Of a DNA stretch of 64,000 nt, positions 34,751 through 45,292 are shown piece after piece. The position numbers and the translations under genes are program-made. Numbering within the stretch: position 1 is the first letter of the stretch; each line of letters opens with the position of its first letter. Source of the DNA: Chondrosia reniformis (Eukaryota; Porifera; Demospongiae; Chondrillida; Chondrillidae); NCBI GenBank assembly GCA_947172415.1, contig OX359192.1, positions 5,520,501 to 5,584,500 on the forward strand, written 5' to 3'. Under the pieces are notes generated by a model that did not search any database, had not been told where the DNA came from, and saw nothing but the letters and a program-made list of their open reading frames with translations.

Positions 34751-34919
34751 TTTTTTTTTCAATCTATCTCTAAATTTTTATTTATCTATTCTTTTATTTA
34801 TCACTCACTTCTCTATTATCTTTTATGGAGACAAATTGACAAATTAATTTCAAATTATATATATATATATATAAGAAGCTAGCTAGATGTATTATATTAA
34901 AAATGTCATCAGTTTTCAG

Positions 34920-36992
34920 TCAACTACTGTCACTCCCAGACTCCTCCTCAGCATCTTGTAACCAAGCAACCACAGGTTCCATTTGTGTGGCCAGTAGAGA
35001 ATAAACTGGATCTGTGCCTAGGTTCTCTGTCCACCTCAAAATCTCGGATTCCTCCAAAATATCGAGATCATAGAGTAGCAAGACCAAGCGAGGAATAACA
35101 GGAATCACAAGAGAAGCTTTCTGAAGTGCACACTCGCCCATTGCAAGCAGAACTGTCTGTTGAGTCTCCCTCTTTTTGACATAATGGCTAAGCATGTCCT
35201 TCTGAAGGGTAACTGCCTTCTTTACATATTCCACAAGCTCCTTTGTCTGCAGCTCAGCAGTTTGAGGACCTTCCAAAATGGCCTTGATTATTGTTGGAGG
35301 TACATCTTCAATGGGAATGTTATAAGCATGTTTGGATGAATTTATCATGAGGATGAGGTTCTCTGACGAAGTCTTCTCTACCAGCCCTGACCTAATACTG
35401 TCAAGGACTTCATGGTAAAAGAACATGGCTTCCTCTACTGCTGCTGACTCCATTTCTGGTGGTTCACTGTGATGGGAGGATACCTCACTGAAGGAACTAT
35501 CAGAGGCTGCACTGTCCTCCACACACCACTTCTCCATGATAATATCGCTGTCGTCTGCACTCACTAAGGAAGGCAGTTCCCATTTCCCCCCTCTTCCTTC
35601 TGCACCAAAAGGCGAAGGAGTTTCTACAGTTTCCTGTATAACTGCATCATCTTCATCGGAATCAAATCCAGAGCTGGCTTTAAACTCCCTACTGTCCTTC
35701 AAGGTGATGCGAGTACCCTGGGGTACGCAACAGCTCGGCCCAAGGATTACATTGTAGGAAATAATGCAACCAGGCTGCACTTTGGTGCCAGATTTGAGCA
35801 CTGAAGAATTACATATAATGGACTGTTTGAGTTTGCAGTAGTCTTCTACTACCACATTGTCCCAAATATAGCAGTCACTAATATCAACATGTTCCCCTAT
35901 CTTGCAATTTTTCCCAATAACGCTCTTTGAAATTCTAGTATCTCCTCCTACTGATGTACTCTGACCTATAACCACGTCCTCGGTCAACTTGCAATCTCTT
36001 CCAAGCACCACAGAACTGCCCAAATAAACATTGTGTCGGCTGTATGAGTGACGGGGTGAATTGGAAATTGGCTGGTCAGGAACGAGAGGATAGACCCATC
36101 TGTTGATCACGTCTTTGCTGATTGCATCATAGGTATGCAGGTTTGACACCCTGGCTGCATATTCCTCAACAATGATGTTGACATAGATGTTATTACCGAG
36201 GACTTCCTCATTCACAAGAATGCCCCTTACAAAATGATCCCGTGTTTCATAATCAAAGTTATCAGAGAAAATGGCGGGAACTTGTGGCGAGCAGACAGAC
36301 ACATGGCAGTCCATCAGATCATAACAGAGATCTACAACCTGCCTGGAGGCAGTCTTCAACACACCCAGGGGTACATTCATATGCCGTTTCTTCATCACCT
36401 TCTCGTAGTGGATCAGTCTACTGGTGTCTGCATCAACCACTACCAAAATATCATCTTCAGAACTACGTGTACGATGCCCAGGAGAAGCTTGCTTGTAGAT
36501 GACACTCATTATAGTCATCTTGTCGGCACGCCTCCTCTCCTTGTGTTTCTGGATCACAGATCTCAAGTCCATGTTGGAAATGACGTCACCTGACACAAGC
36601 ACAAAATCGGATTGGATGAGGGACCGCGAGTATATGTCTCTCAGTACATCACCGACTGATATTGGACGATCCGAGCTCAGCACTCGAATGGATGCAGGGC
36701 AGGTTGATTTGGAGTAGTGCGATTTATCAATATGCTGCCTTATCATATCTGCGTGGGCCTTGCAGTATACGAATATCTCTTCTACTCCATTCTTTACCAG
36801 AAATTCCAGGGTGTAGTCAATCAATGGCGTGTTGACCAAAGGAAGGAGAGCTCTCGGCTGCTCCAAAGAAATGGGAAGAAAGCGATAGTTGAAGCTATCA
36901 GCAATAAGGACTGCTTGAATAACATCCTTTGCGTCCCACTTTTCATCGCCAGTGGATTTTCTAGGATTTTTCTGGCCTTTGGATGAAGACAT
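34920..36992 (-). CDS. EIF2B5: eIF2B epsilon subunit
   Basis: A single-exon frame of 690 aa (human ~721). This is the catalytic subunit of the guanine-nucleotide exchange factor for eIF2, the target of the integrated stress response. The N-terminal nucleotidyltransferase-like domain (AVLIADSFNYRFLPISLEQP, LLPLVNTPLIDYTLEFL) is followed by left-handed beta-helix hexapeptide repeats (VVIGQSTSVGGDTRISKSVI, IGEHVDISDCYIWDNVVVED). The C-terminal W2/HEAT domain (VIPRLVLLLYDLDILEESEI) carries the exchange activity and the acidic EEES tail. The start at 36992 gives the expected N-terminus. Intronless here, although animal orthologues normally have many introns. Confidence 0.95.
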   Translation of the reverse strand: MSSSKGQKNPRKSTGDEKWDAKDVIQAVLIADSFNYRFLPISLEQPRALLPLVNTPLIDYTLEFLVKNGVEEIFVYCKAHADMIRQHIDKSHYSKSTCPASIRVLSSDRPISVGDVLRDIYSRSLIQSDFVLVSGDVISNMDLRSVIQKHKERRRADKMTIMSVIYKQASPGHRTRSSEDDILVVVDADTSRLIHYEKVMKKRHMNVPLGVLKTASRQVVDLCYDLMDCHVSVCSPQVPAIFSDNFDYETRDHFVRGILVNEEVLGNNIYVNIIVEEYAARVSNLHTYDAISKDVINRWVYPLVPDQPISNSPRHSYSRHNVYLGSSVVLGRDCKLTEDVVIGQSTSVGGDTRISKSVIGKNCKIGEHVDISDCYIWDNVVVEDYCKLKQSIICNSSVLKSGTKVQPGCIISYNVILGPSCCVPQGTRITLKDSREFKASSGFDSDEDDAVIQETVETPSPFGAEGRGGKWELPSLVSADDSDIIMEKWCVEDSAASDSSFSEVSSHHSEPPEMESAAVEEAMFFYHEVLDSIRSGLVEKTSSENLILMINSSKHAYNIPIEDVPPTIIKAILEGPQTAELQTKELVEYVKKAVTLQKDMLSHYVKKRETQQTVLLAMGECALQKASLVIPVIPRLVLLLYDLDILEESEILRWTENLGTDPVYSLLATQMEPVVAWLQDAEEESGSDSS

Positions 36993-37058
36993 GGTTTTGC
37001 ATGTGTTGAAAAACTGAGTAAAACCCTAGACTTTAGTGGTAGCTACACCCTTCGAAAA
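36993..37058. promoter_or_regulatory. Probable bidirectional promoter EIF2B5 / HAUS1
   Basis: 66 bp between divergent start codons; no TATA box visible. Confidence 0.55.
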
Positions 37059-38480
37059 ATGGAGGCACAACATTTGGCGGTAAATTCGAAGCTAAACCTG
37101 AAAACTACATATCTACACTGTATTCACATGCCATGTACTTTTAATGTTACATCTCTTAGATAAAGCGCTGGTTAGAAGAAGTATTAGGGCGTGACCGAGT
37201 TCCTGATTATGAAATTAATGCAGCTACCCTTGAAGTTCTTCAGCAACTAATGACTACTAATAAGCGACAAACCAAGATTCTGCACGAAGTTCAATCCGAT
37301 ATGAAGCGAACGATAAATGAATACGAATCAGAAGGTTTGAAATTACACCTACAATGCCTTTTGTTTTCACCAGCTGCCCTTCCCTCAGTCTCCTTACTTA
37401 TATCATGCCATGTGAATGAGTGGATACATAATACTTTTCTATTCCAGCTAAGAGATTGTCTTCTGTCTTGGAGTGGGTTGGAATTAGTGTTGATAAGTTG
37501 TCAGAAGCTGATCTGAAGGTGTTGCAACACCTTGTGGAGCTTGCCATGGAGCTAAATACCAGAGACACAGACCTGACAAGGTGTGACAGGAGCAACAATG
37601 TCTCCTTCATTCCTTTACCACATGATTGTATTTCAGTCTTACTTTAGGAATGTGTGAACTGTCAAGACAACAAAGTAGCTGTTCAACAGAGCTGAAGACC
37701 ACACAGTTACACATAGCTGATATTGAGAGCAGATTAGCAGTAGCCAAAACACAGCATGAACAATACAAAAGGCAAGTAGCCCCTCTGAAGAAGTCCCTGT
37801 CATCTAATCTACTTCCTTCTGTGTCTTGGTACACTTGAATTGATTTGTTCTTTTCCACTTTCAGGGCTTTGGCTGAGGAGAAGGAACGCAGTCACTACTT
37901 GAGTTCTGTAACTGAAGAAAGGACACGTCGTTCTGGATTCCTTGTACAGAAATCCAAACAGTATTGCAGGCAAGCTGAATTACTTCAAGTGAGATTAATA
38001 TGACTTGAAATTTAGACTATTTTTAATATCCTATTACATCTCTTAGATGCAACTTCAAGCAAATGAGTATAATCCTGAAATTAGCCATTCTTCATTAGTT
38101 CAATTGGGAGAAGTAAGTGTATCCCTTTATAACCACTATCTGTACAAAATACACTGTGACTCTGCACTATAACAGGAGATAAAGGTAAAAAAAGCAAGAT
38201 TAACATCTCTCAAGTCTCAAGTAGCTAGCTACCAGAACCTTCCTGCAGTTAGTACAAATAAATTTCTGTCACCATTGTACGTCTGTATACTACAATTTCC
38301 TCTTTAAACAGAATATTGATTTAGCAAAATTGAAGCTACAGGAGTGTCAACAGGAACTGGTAGGTTATCCCAAATCAGCACATTTTACAATTTTCACTTT
38401 TTAATATTCCAACCACTGTATAGGAACGTCTTGATGAAGAAATTGCAAGAAATATTGACCTTACTCATACTAATCGATAA
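37059..38480 (+). CDS. HAUS1: HAUS augmin-like complex subunit 1
   Basis: Nine exons: 37059-37079, 37160-37334, 37448-37580, 37637-37771, 37865-37988, 38047-38112, 38176-38247, 38312-38359, 38424-38480. They sum to 831 nt, 276 aa, against 278 aa in human. Augmin drives branching microtubule nucleation in the spindle. Conserved pieces: IKRWLEEVLGRDRVPDYEIN (human WLKKIFGDHPIPQYEVN), YESEAKRLSSVLEW, AMELNTRDTDLTS, ISHSSLVQLGEEI, LAKLKLQECQQEL. It is largely coiled coil. The intron after 37771 begins GC (AAAAG/GCAAGT), a GC-AG intron; reading it as exon would break the protein. Confidence 0.92.
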
Positions 38481-38574
38481 CGGTTTTGGGCATATGGTGA
38501 AATACTCAGTACTGCAATTACATACGTACTAATAACACAAATGTTAAAATAAATATCCTAATTATAACGTTGCT

Positions 38575-40866
38575 TCAAATCATGGATGGATAGGGCCATT
38601 TGTGGTCTGGAAAGTAGGAAGCCATTTTTCCTGGTCCTGTTTTCAGTGAATACAATAGTCCTACAGAAGATATGGCATCTCCTAGCCCTACAGTCTTGAG
38701 TGGTCTACGACACACCAGCACAGGACTAAAATCAAACAATATGTCATTTCTGGACCAAGACACAGTTGGGTTGGTGGGATCAAACACATGTTCTCTTATC
38801 TCAAGCTGCTGGTATTGAGTTGAGAGTTTGAATGATGTAGGTATTTGCAGTTTCATTTTTTCAGGAACAATTTCATCATCATCGCAGGCTTGTTTACCAG
38901 CTATCTCTGCCCCCTTGGTAACTGCTACGTGGTTAAAGAGCCAACTGTTGTTCTGGTGAGCAATTATGTGAAACTGCAGTGAATGAAAGTGTATCCGTGA
39001 CAACCTGGATGAAGTCATTGTCATCAACCAATACAACATGTCTGCAACTACACCGATAGTTGGGTAGTCTTGACTGTTGGTGAGGCTGGATGGGCCAGAC
39101 CCTGTAATTAATAAGGATTTCAACTCTTGTTCATTTAAACCTAGGGAAGAGATATGAGGGAGTACTAACACTAGAATATCTCTAATAAACTCTTCATTGG
39201 AAATGCTGGCAAGCTCCAAATGTATATTTACATAAGGTTCTATTGTCTGCAGCTTGGAAACTAGTGTCAAAATCTTTTTCATCCTAAAGTTTCTAGGTTG
39301 CTGTTCTAACATATGCAATCCAGAAATGACTACAACATCAGGAGAACTGGTTCCCACTTCTGTCATAAAATTGTCCAATTCTGTCATCTCAGAATTTGTA
39401 ATGTCATTGGAAAATATGAGTCTATTTGCACAATCAGCCTGTACATCGCCCCATTTGTCTCCCTTGCTATATTCTAGGATCATATGGATCTCCTCTTTTG
39501 CAGATCTTCTTAGCTTGTAGGTGATTCTGGGATGAAGAGACTGTCCCAATGTTTTCCCCACTAGTCCTCCCAGGTATACAGATGTATCACTTCCAGTAAG
39601 TTCAGCCATCTTCTGCGCCATTAGAGCAGCATTTCCTCCAATAAACACCTAGTACAACCAAAAGATGCCTGTTAATTAGAAATTACTCTTACTACCATCC
39701 TTAGAAACAATACTTTAGATTTTGCAATAATGTCTACTGCATATTAAAAATCTACAATAACCAACTTTGAAACTATGAGCAGAAGGAAAGCTTATCATTA
39801 TACGGGTACTTAATATAAAACACCATTTTCTGACATAAATTCTATGGTAAAAGGTCTATAGGGAACTAAACCTAGTGAGAGCTATGGACAAGGATACAGG
39901 AGTCTTCTCTTTATTTTTCTGCTCCACTGGGCCAGAGAGCTGTTTCTGGGAATACCACCCTTCATCAGTGACCCTGGGAGATCCTTAACTCTCTCTTCTT
40001 TTGGGGTAATTTATACAAATATATATGCATCAGAATGTTATCCTTATTAGGAAGATATCACACTTACCCTGTGACACAGCTACAGTAGGACTGACCTCGT
40101 GTGGTAACTTCTCGGCAGCAGCTACTATTTCTTCAAACTTTTCAGTGTCATTAAAAGCCCTTTCTAAAGCTGCACAATGCATCATTGAATATGCCAACAT
40201 CCTTGACAGGTCTTCCAATGTCTGAAACACTGGAAGTACCTCTGGAGGTAGGGCTCTGACATTGAGCTCTTTCAACAGTTTAGGGCCCGACAGTATCATA
40301 TCCAAGTTGACATTCAGTCTACATATAGGGAAGGTCTCATGGAATACAGTTTAGTAGCTGACTGGCCTAGTGCAGAAGTTCAAAGCTCTATAAGATTCAC
40401 TGTCATATATTGGCTATCTATCTCGTGTGTCTGTATGCTACACATTTTGGGCAGAATAATGTTCTAGGTATTTGGTACATTAGCTGATTCTTATACTATA
40501 CTTGATCATTGCGATTATTTTTTTCTCTTCTACACTTTACAATCTGTTTAGTGTGTAATCATAGATCTTATATATGGTTACGTATTCCCCACCGTAAAAT
40601 TTATGGTTTAATCTCTTATAGACTAACAGTGCAGTAAAATGTTTAGTAAATAACCCCCGGCTACCAGAAGCAAAGCAGTCTCTACCGTTAGAAATGTGCT
40701 TCACTAACCCGACCATTATCTTTTTATGTGTCATCATTTCTACGTCCAGCTTCCTCCAGTACTCTGCTATAGCTTCTTCTGGCGAAACGTTCGCCTGCTT
40801 CTTCGAGTGCTGGAATACTACTGCGATAACAATCAGTAATATAGCGATCTCGTAGCGACCGGCCAT
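38575..40866 (-). CDS. ADPGK: ADP-dependent glucokinase
   Basis: Three exons (40709-40866, 40096-40318, 38575-39648) give 1455 nt, 484 aa (human 497). ADPGK phosphorylates glucose using ADP at the ER. The N-terminal hydrophobic segment (IAILLIVIAVVF) fits a signal/anchor. Ribokinase-fold landmarks: LNVNLDMILSGPKLLKEL, FIGGNAALMAQKMAEL, DVVVISGLHML, IHLELASISNEEF, SLGLNEQEL, IHFHSLQFHIIA, and TVGLGDAISSVGLLYS with the catalytic Asp in GLGD. A better donor at the end of exon 2 (GAG/GTCAGT) than the obvious GGTAAG keeps the frame. Intron 2 contains a copy of the dispersed repeat. Confidence 0.94.
39810..39992 (+). repeat. Dispersed repeat family copy C (ADPGK intron 2)
   Basis: Nearly full-length copy: AAACACCATTTTC, then CTATAGGGAACTAAACCTAG, CCACTGGGCCAGAGAGCTG, CATCAGTGACCCTGGGAG. 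Opposite in orientation to ADPGK. Confidence 0.88.
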
Positions 40867-40975
40867 CTTTCTTTGTTGGGACTGTCTTAATTAATATTAG
40901 TACCTTTGCTAGGTTTGCAATATAAATTAAGTGTTACTAGCTACCTTACCACTGTACAGTAAATTGGTGGTCGAC
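40867..40975. promoter_or_regulatory. Probable bidirectional promoter ADPGK / nicalin
   Basis: 109 bp between divergent start codons; AT-rich, no clear TATA box. Confidence 0.5.
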
Positions 40976-43900
40976 ATGTACACGTGGACTGGCGCTATGT
41001 GGACCGTGGCAGATGCTGTTGAGGCCTTCCGCTGTCTTTTAATAGTTCTTTTGACCATTCAGTGGAGCGGGTCGGTTGAAGGTGTCCAGCAGTTTTCCAT
41101 TCATCGAATGCAGCATCTTGACGTAGGGGCTACTGGATTTGGTAACTTAATGATGCATTCTAACCAGTCCTATTTATATTGGTCACACATAATGTCACAT
41201 GTATAATAACCTAAACATCTGTCCCCTGTAAATAGTTGATATGAGAATTGGGAATCATACAAATTAAACTGTATTTATTTCTTAGGGCAATTTTGTAGAG
41301 TTTTAGATACAATTTTATATTAGCTATTCATGCAATTATTGTGCTTAGTGTAATTGTATGTTGTATGGCTAGCAATTACCGCTCCAGTTAAGAAAAGATG
41401 GCTGCCCTCATCACATCCAACTGCTTATAGACCAAGAGCCAAGGCAGTCTAAATTGTCACTGCCAGATATTCTGTAATTATGTAAGAAACCTTCAGAGAA
41501 GTGTAGATACCTTTGATTTGTGTGTGATTGTTGGCTCTGTGACTATAGGTTCTCCAGTAGCGTATGTCAACATGGAGGGAAGATCTACCCAATCTCCAGT
41601 ATTGAACCGCAGATGTGTGTTTGTTAAATGGAAGGACCTGTCCATGGCAATCTTTGACAACCTGCTAGAGAGAGGAATGGGAGCTATAGTAATATTAATG
41701 CCAGGTTCATTTGCCGACATATCTGACAGTGTCAGAGAGGAATGGAGGGAATTGGAGAGACAGCTATTATTTAAGGACATTAAAATACCAGTTTATTTTA
41801 TGACTGAGAATGAACAGATTTTGTCTATTATTCAAAACATGGATGACGATGCTGTTAGAAGCAATACCTCATCAGTGCTAGCTAGTAAGCAGTTGCATGT
41901 ACTTGTGTATGTATAGGTGTGGATGCAGATATGGTTGTAGGTATACATTGGTAATTGGGTCGTGATACTGCATTAGGTAACATTTGCTTTGCATTCTCAT
42001 TTCTGACTGTATAATAATTGAAACCATTGTGGTTTCATTATCACTACATACTGTATAGGTACTTATACAATTGTGTGTCCTACTCTGTATATGTAGGTGT
42101 ACTGGGGTCATTTGGTAGCTATGGTTACTACATGACCACAAGAGGGGCAGAGCCTAAGAAGTTAACACATTCACTAGTGCCATCCATCTCGGGACTTTTA
42201 AAAGGAAGTGGAATTGCAGACCAGCTTCCAACTGTAGCTCTTGTCACTCATTACGACGCCTTTGGAATATCTACAGTTAGTATCTCATGCATGTTCAGAT
42301 AATCAATCTAGGTCTACCTCATTTGGTATACCCATGCCTTACTATATACATGTACAGTAGTACGTATATATCACTATTAATACCCTATGTGAACATTTTA
42401 ATGAAAATATGTCTAGTTGAAACCTTCTATTAAACAGTTATTTGGTCATTGAAAGTAGCTAAAGTGCTCCTTTTTACTTTCAATATGACCTCACTTTCAA
42501 GACAGCTTCATGTTACTGTCTATGAATTACTTTACAGGGGCACAGTCGTGGGGCTGATGCAAGTGGAACAAGTGTTGTCGCCATGCTGGAGCTAGCAAGA
42601 CTCTTCAACAAGTAAGTTTCAATAGAGCTAATCTGCTTATTTCATGAGATTTTTTCAAGGACTGTCTGTGTCTTAACTTGTAGGCTTTACTCAAATTCAC
42701 TGACAAAGCCAAGGTACAATCTTCTCTTTCTCATCAGTGGAGGTGGAAAATTGGGTTACTTTGGAAGCAGAAAATGGCTGGATAATAACTCTGGTATATA
42801 CGTACATGTACTATCCCAGTCTTCACAATGTAGATAATTGTATCTGTACAAATGGATTAGCTAGTGACAAAGGGGTAATTAGTTTCCGTTTCAGATGCAT
42901 TACTTTATTTTGAATATTTACTTTGATCCTGGCAGATTCATGGCTGTTAGGGAGTGTGGATTTCTTTCTCTGTCTGGAATCCCTCGGCAGTGAAGAGCTT
43001 TATCTTCATGTTGCTAGGCACCCAAAAAATGGCTCCCATCTGGCCATATTCACTGATCACCTCAATTCTGTAAGACACATTGTTGTGTTACTGCAGTACT
43101 GTTACCTGTGAAATGTCTTCCATGGTCCTTAGAGTGCTCAGTTCATTTTTAACAAGAGGATACATACTATACATAAGAAGATACGGGCATCTGATGACCT
43201 TTTATCTTGGGAGCACGAGCGGTTTGCACTAATGAAGCAACCGGCCGTCACTCTAAGCAGGCATGCAGCACATGGTAGCTATGAGAGGTACACTGTGTTT
43301 GATGACATGTGAGTTATACTGTATCACATGACATATTGGAGACATTCAGTTGGCCAATGTTTGAACCCTAAAGGTCAGTCATCAATGAAGCTGTGTTGGT
43401 CAGAAATGTAGAAATTGTTGCAGAGGCTGTTAGCCGGTACATATATGAGCTTCCTCCAGCATACCAGGGCAGGCTATTTAAGGATCACTTGGTACAGTAG
43501 CCCACACACTACATATCTTGTTCCAATTGCTCCTTTGCCTCACAAACCTTTCCACACAACTCCACCCCTCACAGGCTGTCAACAGGGAGCTAGTAATGTC
43601 CCAGCTACGTTTCTTGACATCTCATACCAGGTCCCAGCAGCTGCTTCACTCAGACCATGCGGTTGTACAATTCATACTACAGGTACACCAATTGTAGGAA
43701 TACCTTACACAAGCTGTTACTGAACGCAGACAACCTAAATGTATTATGTCTGTACGTGATGCGCCCTAAATGATTCATTCATCCAAAGCTCTTTCCAGGT
43801 TTAGTTCCCTATAAGCCTTTTTTACGTATATGTCATACTTATGTGACATATATGGTGTACATATGTGAAACGCATGGCATATTTATCACGGTATGTGATA

Positions 43901-44883
43901 CCTATGGTACATATATGATATGTATATTATACTTATGGGATATGCATGCAATACATATGGTATGCGAATGTTATACTTCTGTGATAAGTATTTGATACAG
44001 GCATAGCATGTAGGAAAATGGTGTATTAGATTTTTCATATGATTTATCAGTTTCAAGTCTGACCAATATATTAATAGGTTATTGTGAAAACTGGTATTTT
44101 AAAGTAATACATGTAATGCACGACTGTTTACAGTACTTTCAATGTTATGGTTTACCAATTTCAGACGCTGTCGAGATATACATCTGATGTACAAAAACAC
44201 GTCTACACAACTTCCAAGAGGTATATATGATTCATCTTTTTATAAACTACAAAAATCCCGATATACTCTTAATTGTGTTCTCTAGTGACCCGGAATTCCA
44301 CTTTTATGACATGATGTCCACAGAACTACAGGTGTTTAGGTAAGATGATAGGAGCGTCTAATTTAAGAGGCCCATAGTTCAGATAATGACTTAGGATTCT
44401 AGGTTGATGAATTATAATCTCTATGTATAATTCTGAATAACATAACTTTCCTTGATACATGTAATTTATCCACCTCTATATTGAGTTTTGCATTTCTTAT
44501 CTGATGTATGTGGAGATGTAATGTTTCTGGTTATGTGAATTGAACCTTAGATTGGATTTGTACATTTATGGACACTTTCTGACACCATATGCTGACACTA
44601 TGTGTGGTAAACTTGCTAGTGTTCATCAGCACTTGGAGTGTGTGATATGCAGTATTGCTTCTCTTTCTCTTATTCCAGTGTGAAGCCTCCAATATTTGAC
44701 CTTTTCCTAGCTATTGTTATTGCTTTGTATATTCTATTCGTATATATCCTAGTTCAGGTAGGTGATGAACACTCATTCTGTTTTGCAGAATGTTATAAAG
44801 ATATCTATCTCTCTCTTTGTATGTAGAAATTTGATGTTATCACCTCACTGTTCAGTGGCAATCATAAAGTTAAATTATCTTAA
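40976..44883 (+). CDS. NCLN: Nicalin
   Basis: Thirteen exons: 40976-41141, 41549-41884, 42097-42275, 42538-42611, 42684-42793, 42936-43069, 43133-43308, 43374-43491, 43575-43682, 44165-44220, 44286-44339, 44679-44757, 44827-44883. They sum to 1647 nt, 548 aa (human 563). Nicalin is an ER membrane protein with an M28-peptidase-like lumenal domain; it works with NOMO and TMEM147 in the translocon-associated PAT/BOS machinery. Landmarks: FSIHRMQHLDV, RRCVFVKWKDLS, VALVTHYDAFG, RGADASGTSVVAMLELARLF, YNLLFLISGGGKLGYFGSRK, LSWEHERFAL and FHFYDMMSTELQVF. A C-terminal TM helix (PPIFDLFLAIVIALYILFVY) completes it. Start chosen as ATG at 40976. Confidence 0.93.
43772..44042 (-). repeat. Dispersed repeat copy J, split by a degenerate TATG-rich insert
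   Basis: In nicalin intron 9, reverse-oriented family sequence is present at about 43772-43822 (GTTTAGTTCCCTATAAGCC) and about 44003-44042 (GCATGTAGGAAAATGGTGTA). Between them lies a ~180-bp degenerate array of variants of TATGTGATAC / GGTATATATG. The split suggests expansion of a simple repeat inside the element. Confidence 0.65.
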
Positions 44884-45292
44884 TTTAAATCAACTGTTAG
44901 TCCAATTATTCTCGATTCTCTTTTAATAGGTCATAGTGACGTCGTTAATTAATGAGCCAATTGCGCAATAATTGGTGCGTTACGAATACGTTTCTAAAAA
45001 TGGCTGTCGAGTATTGTAGTACAAGTACGTCTGGAATCTAACAGTAAATTTATTATAGCAAACAGGTTAGTCTTCCAAAAGAGAAGTGTTGCGTTATATC
45101 TAATGACTACTTGACAAGCCACTTTGTAACTAAAGGACCTGTCATTCTATATATTAATTCATAGATTATATACACTTAAATTAGGTACCCGTAAGTGTAA
45201 TCTATGGTTAATTTAACAGGTAAAATTTAATACTGTTTGTGCGAGTAATGTGTTCAGTTAGACTAAATGAATTCTCTTCCACCTATTGTAGC
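44884..45292. other. Spacer and probable 5' UTR of DDX46
   Basis: 409 bp between nicalin and the DDX46 start. A polypyrimidine-AG (CTCTTCCACCTATTGTAG) ends 2 nt before the DDX46 ATG, suggesting a 5'-UTR intron. A short upstream frame starts at about 44999 (AAAATGGCTGTCGAG, 13 codons). Confidence 0.45.

Noticed and set aside
40025-40225. Extending ADPGK exon 2 to the GGTAAG donor
   Set aside because: That donor puts the next exon out of frame; GAG/GTCAGT gives the conserved LPHEVFIGGNAAL junction.
45239-45292. Upstream in-frame start for DDX46
   Set aside because: The extra residues do not match the family and end at an acceptor-like site; MGRGRHRSRSP fits orthologues.
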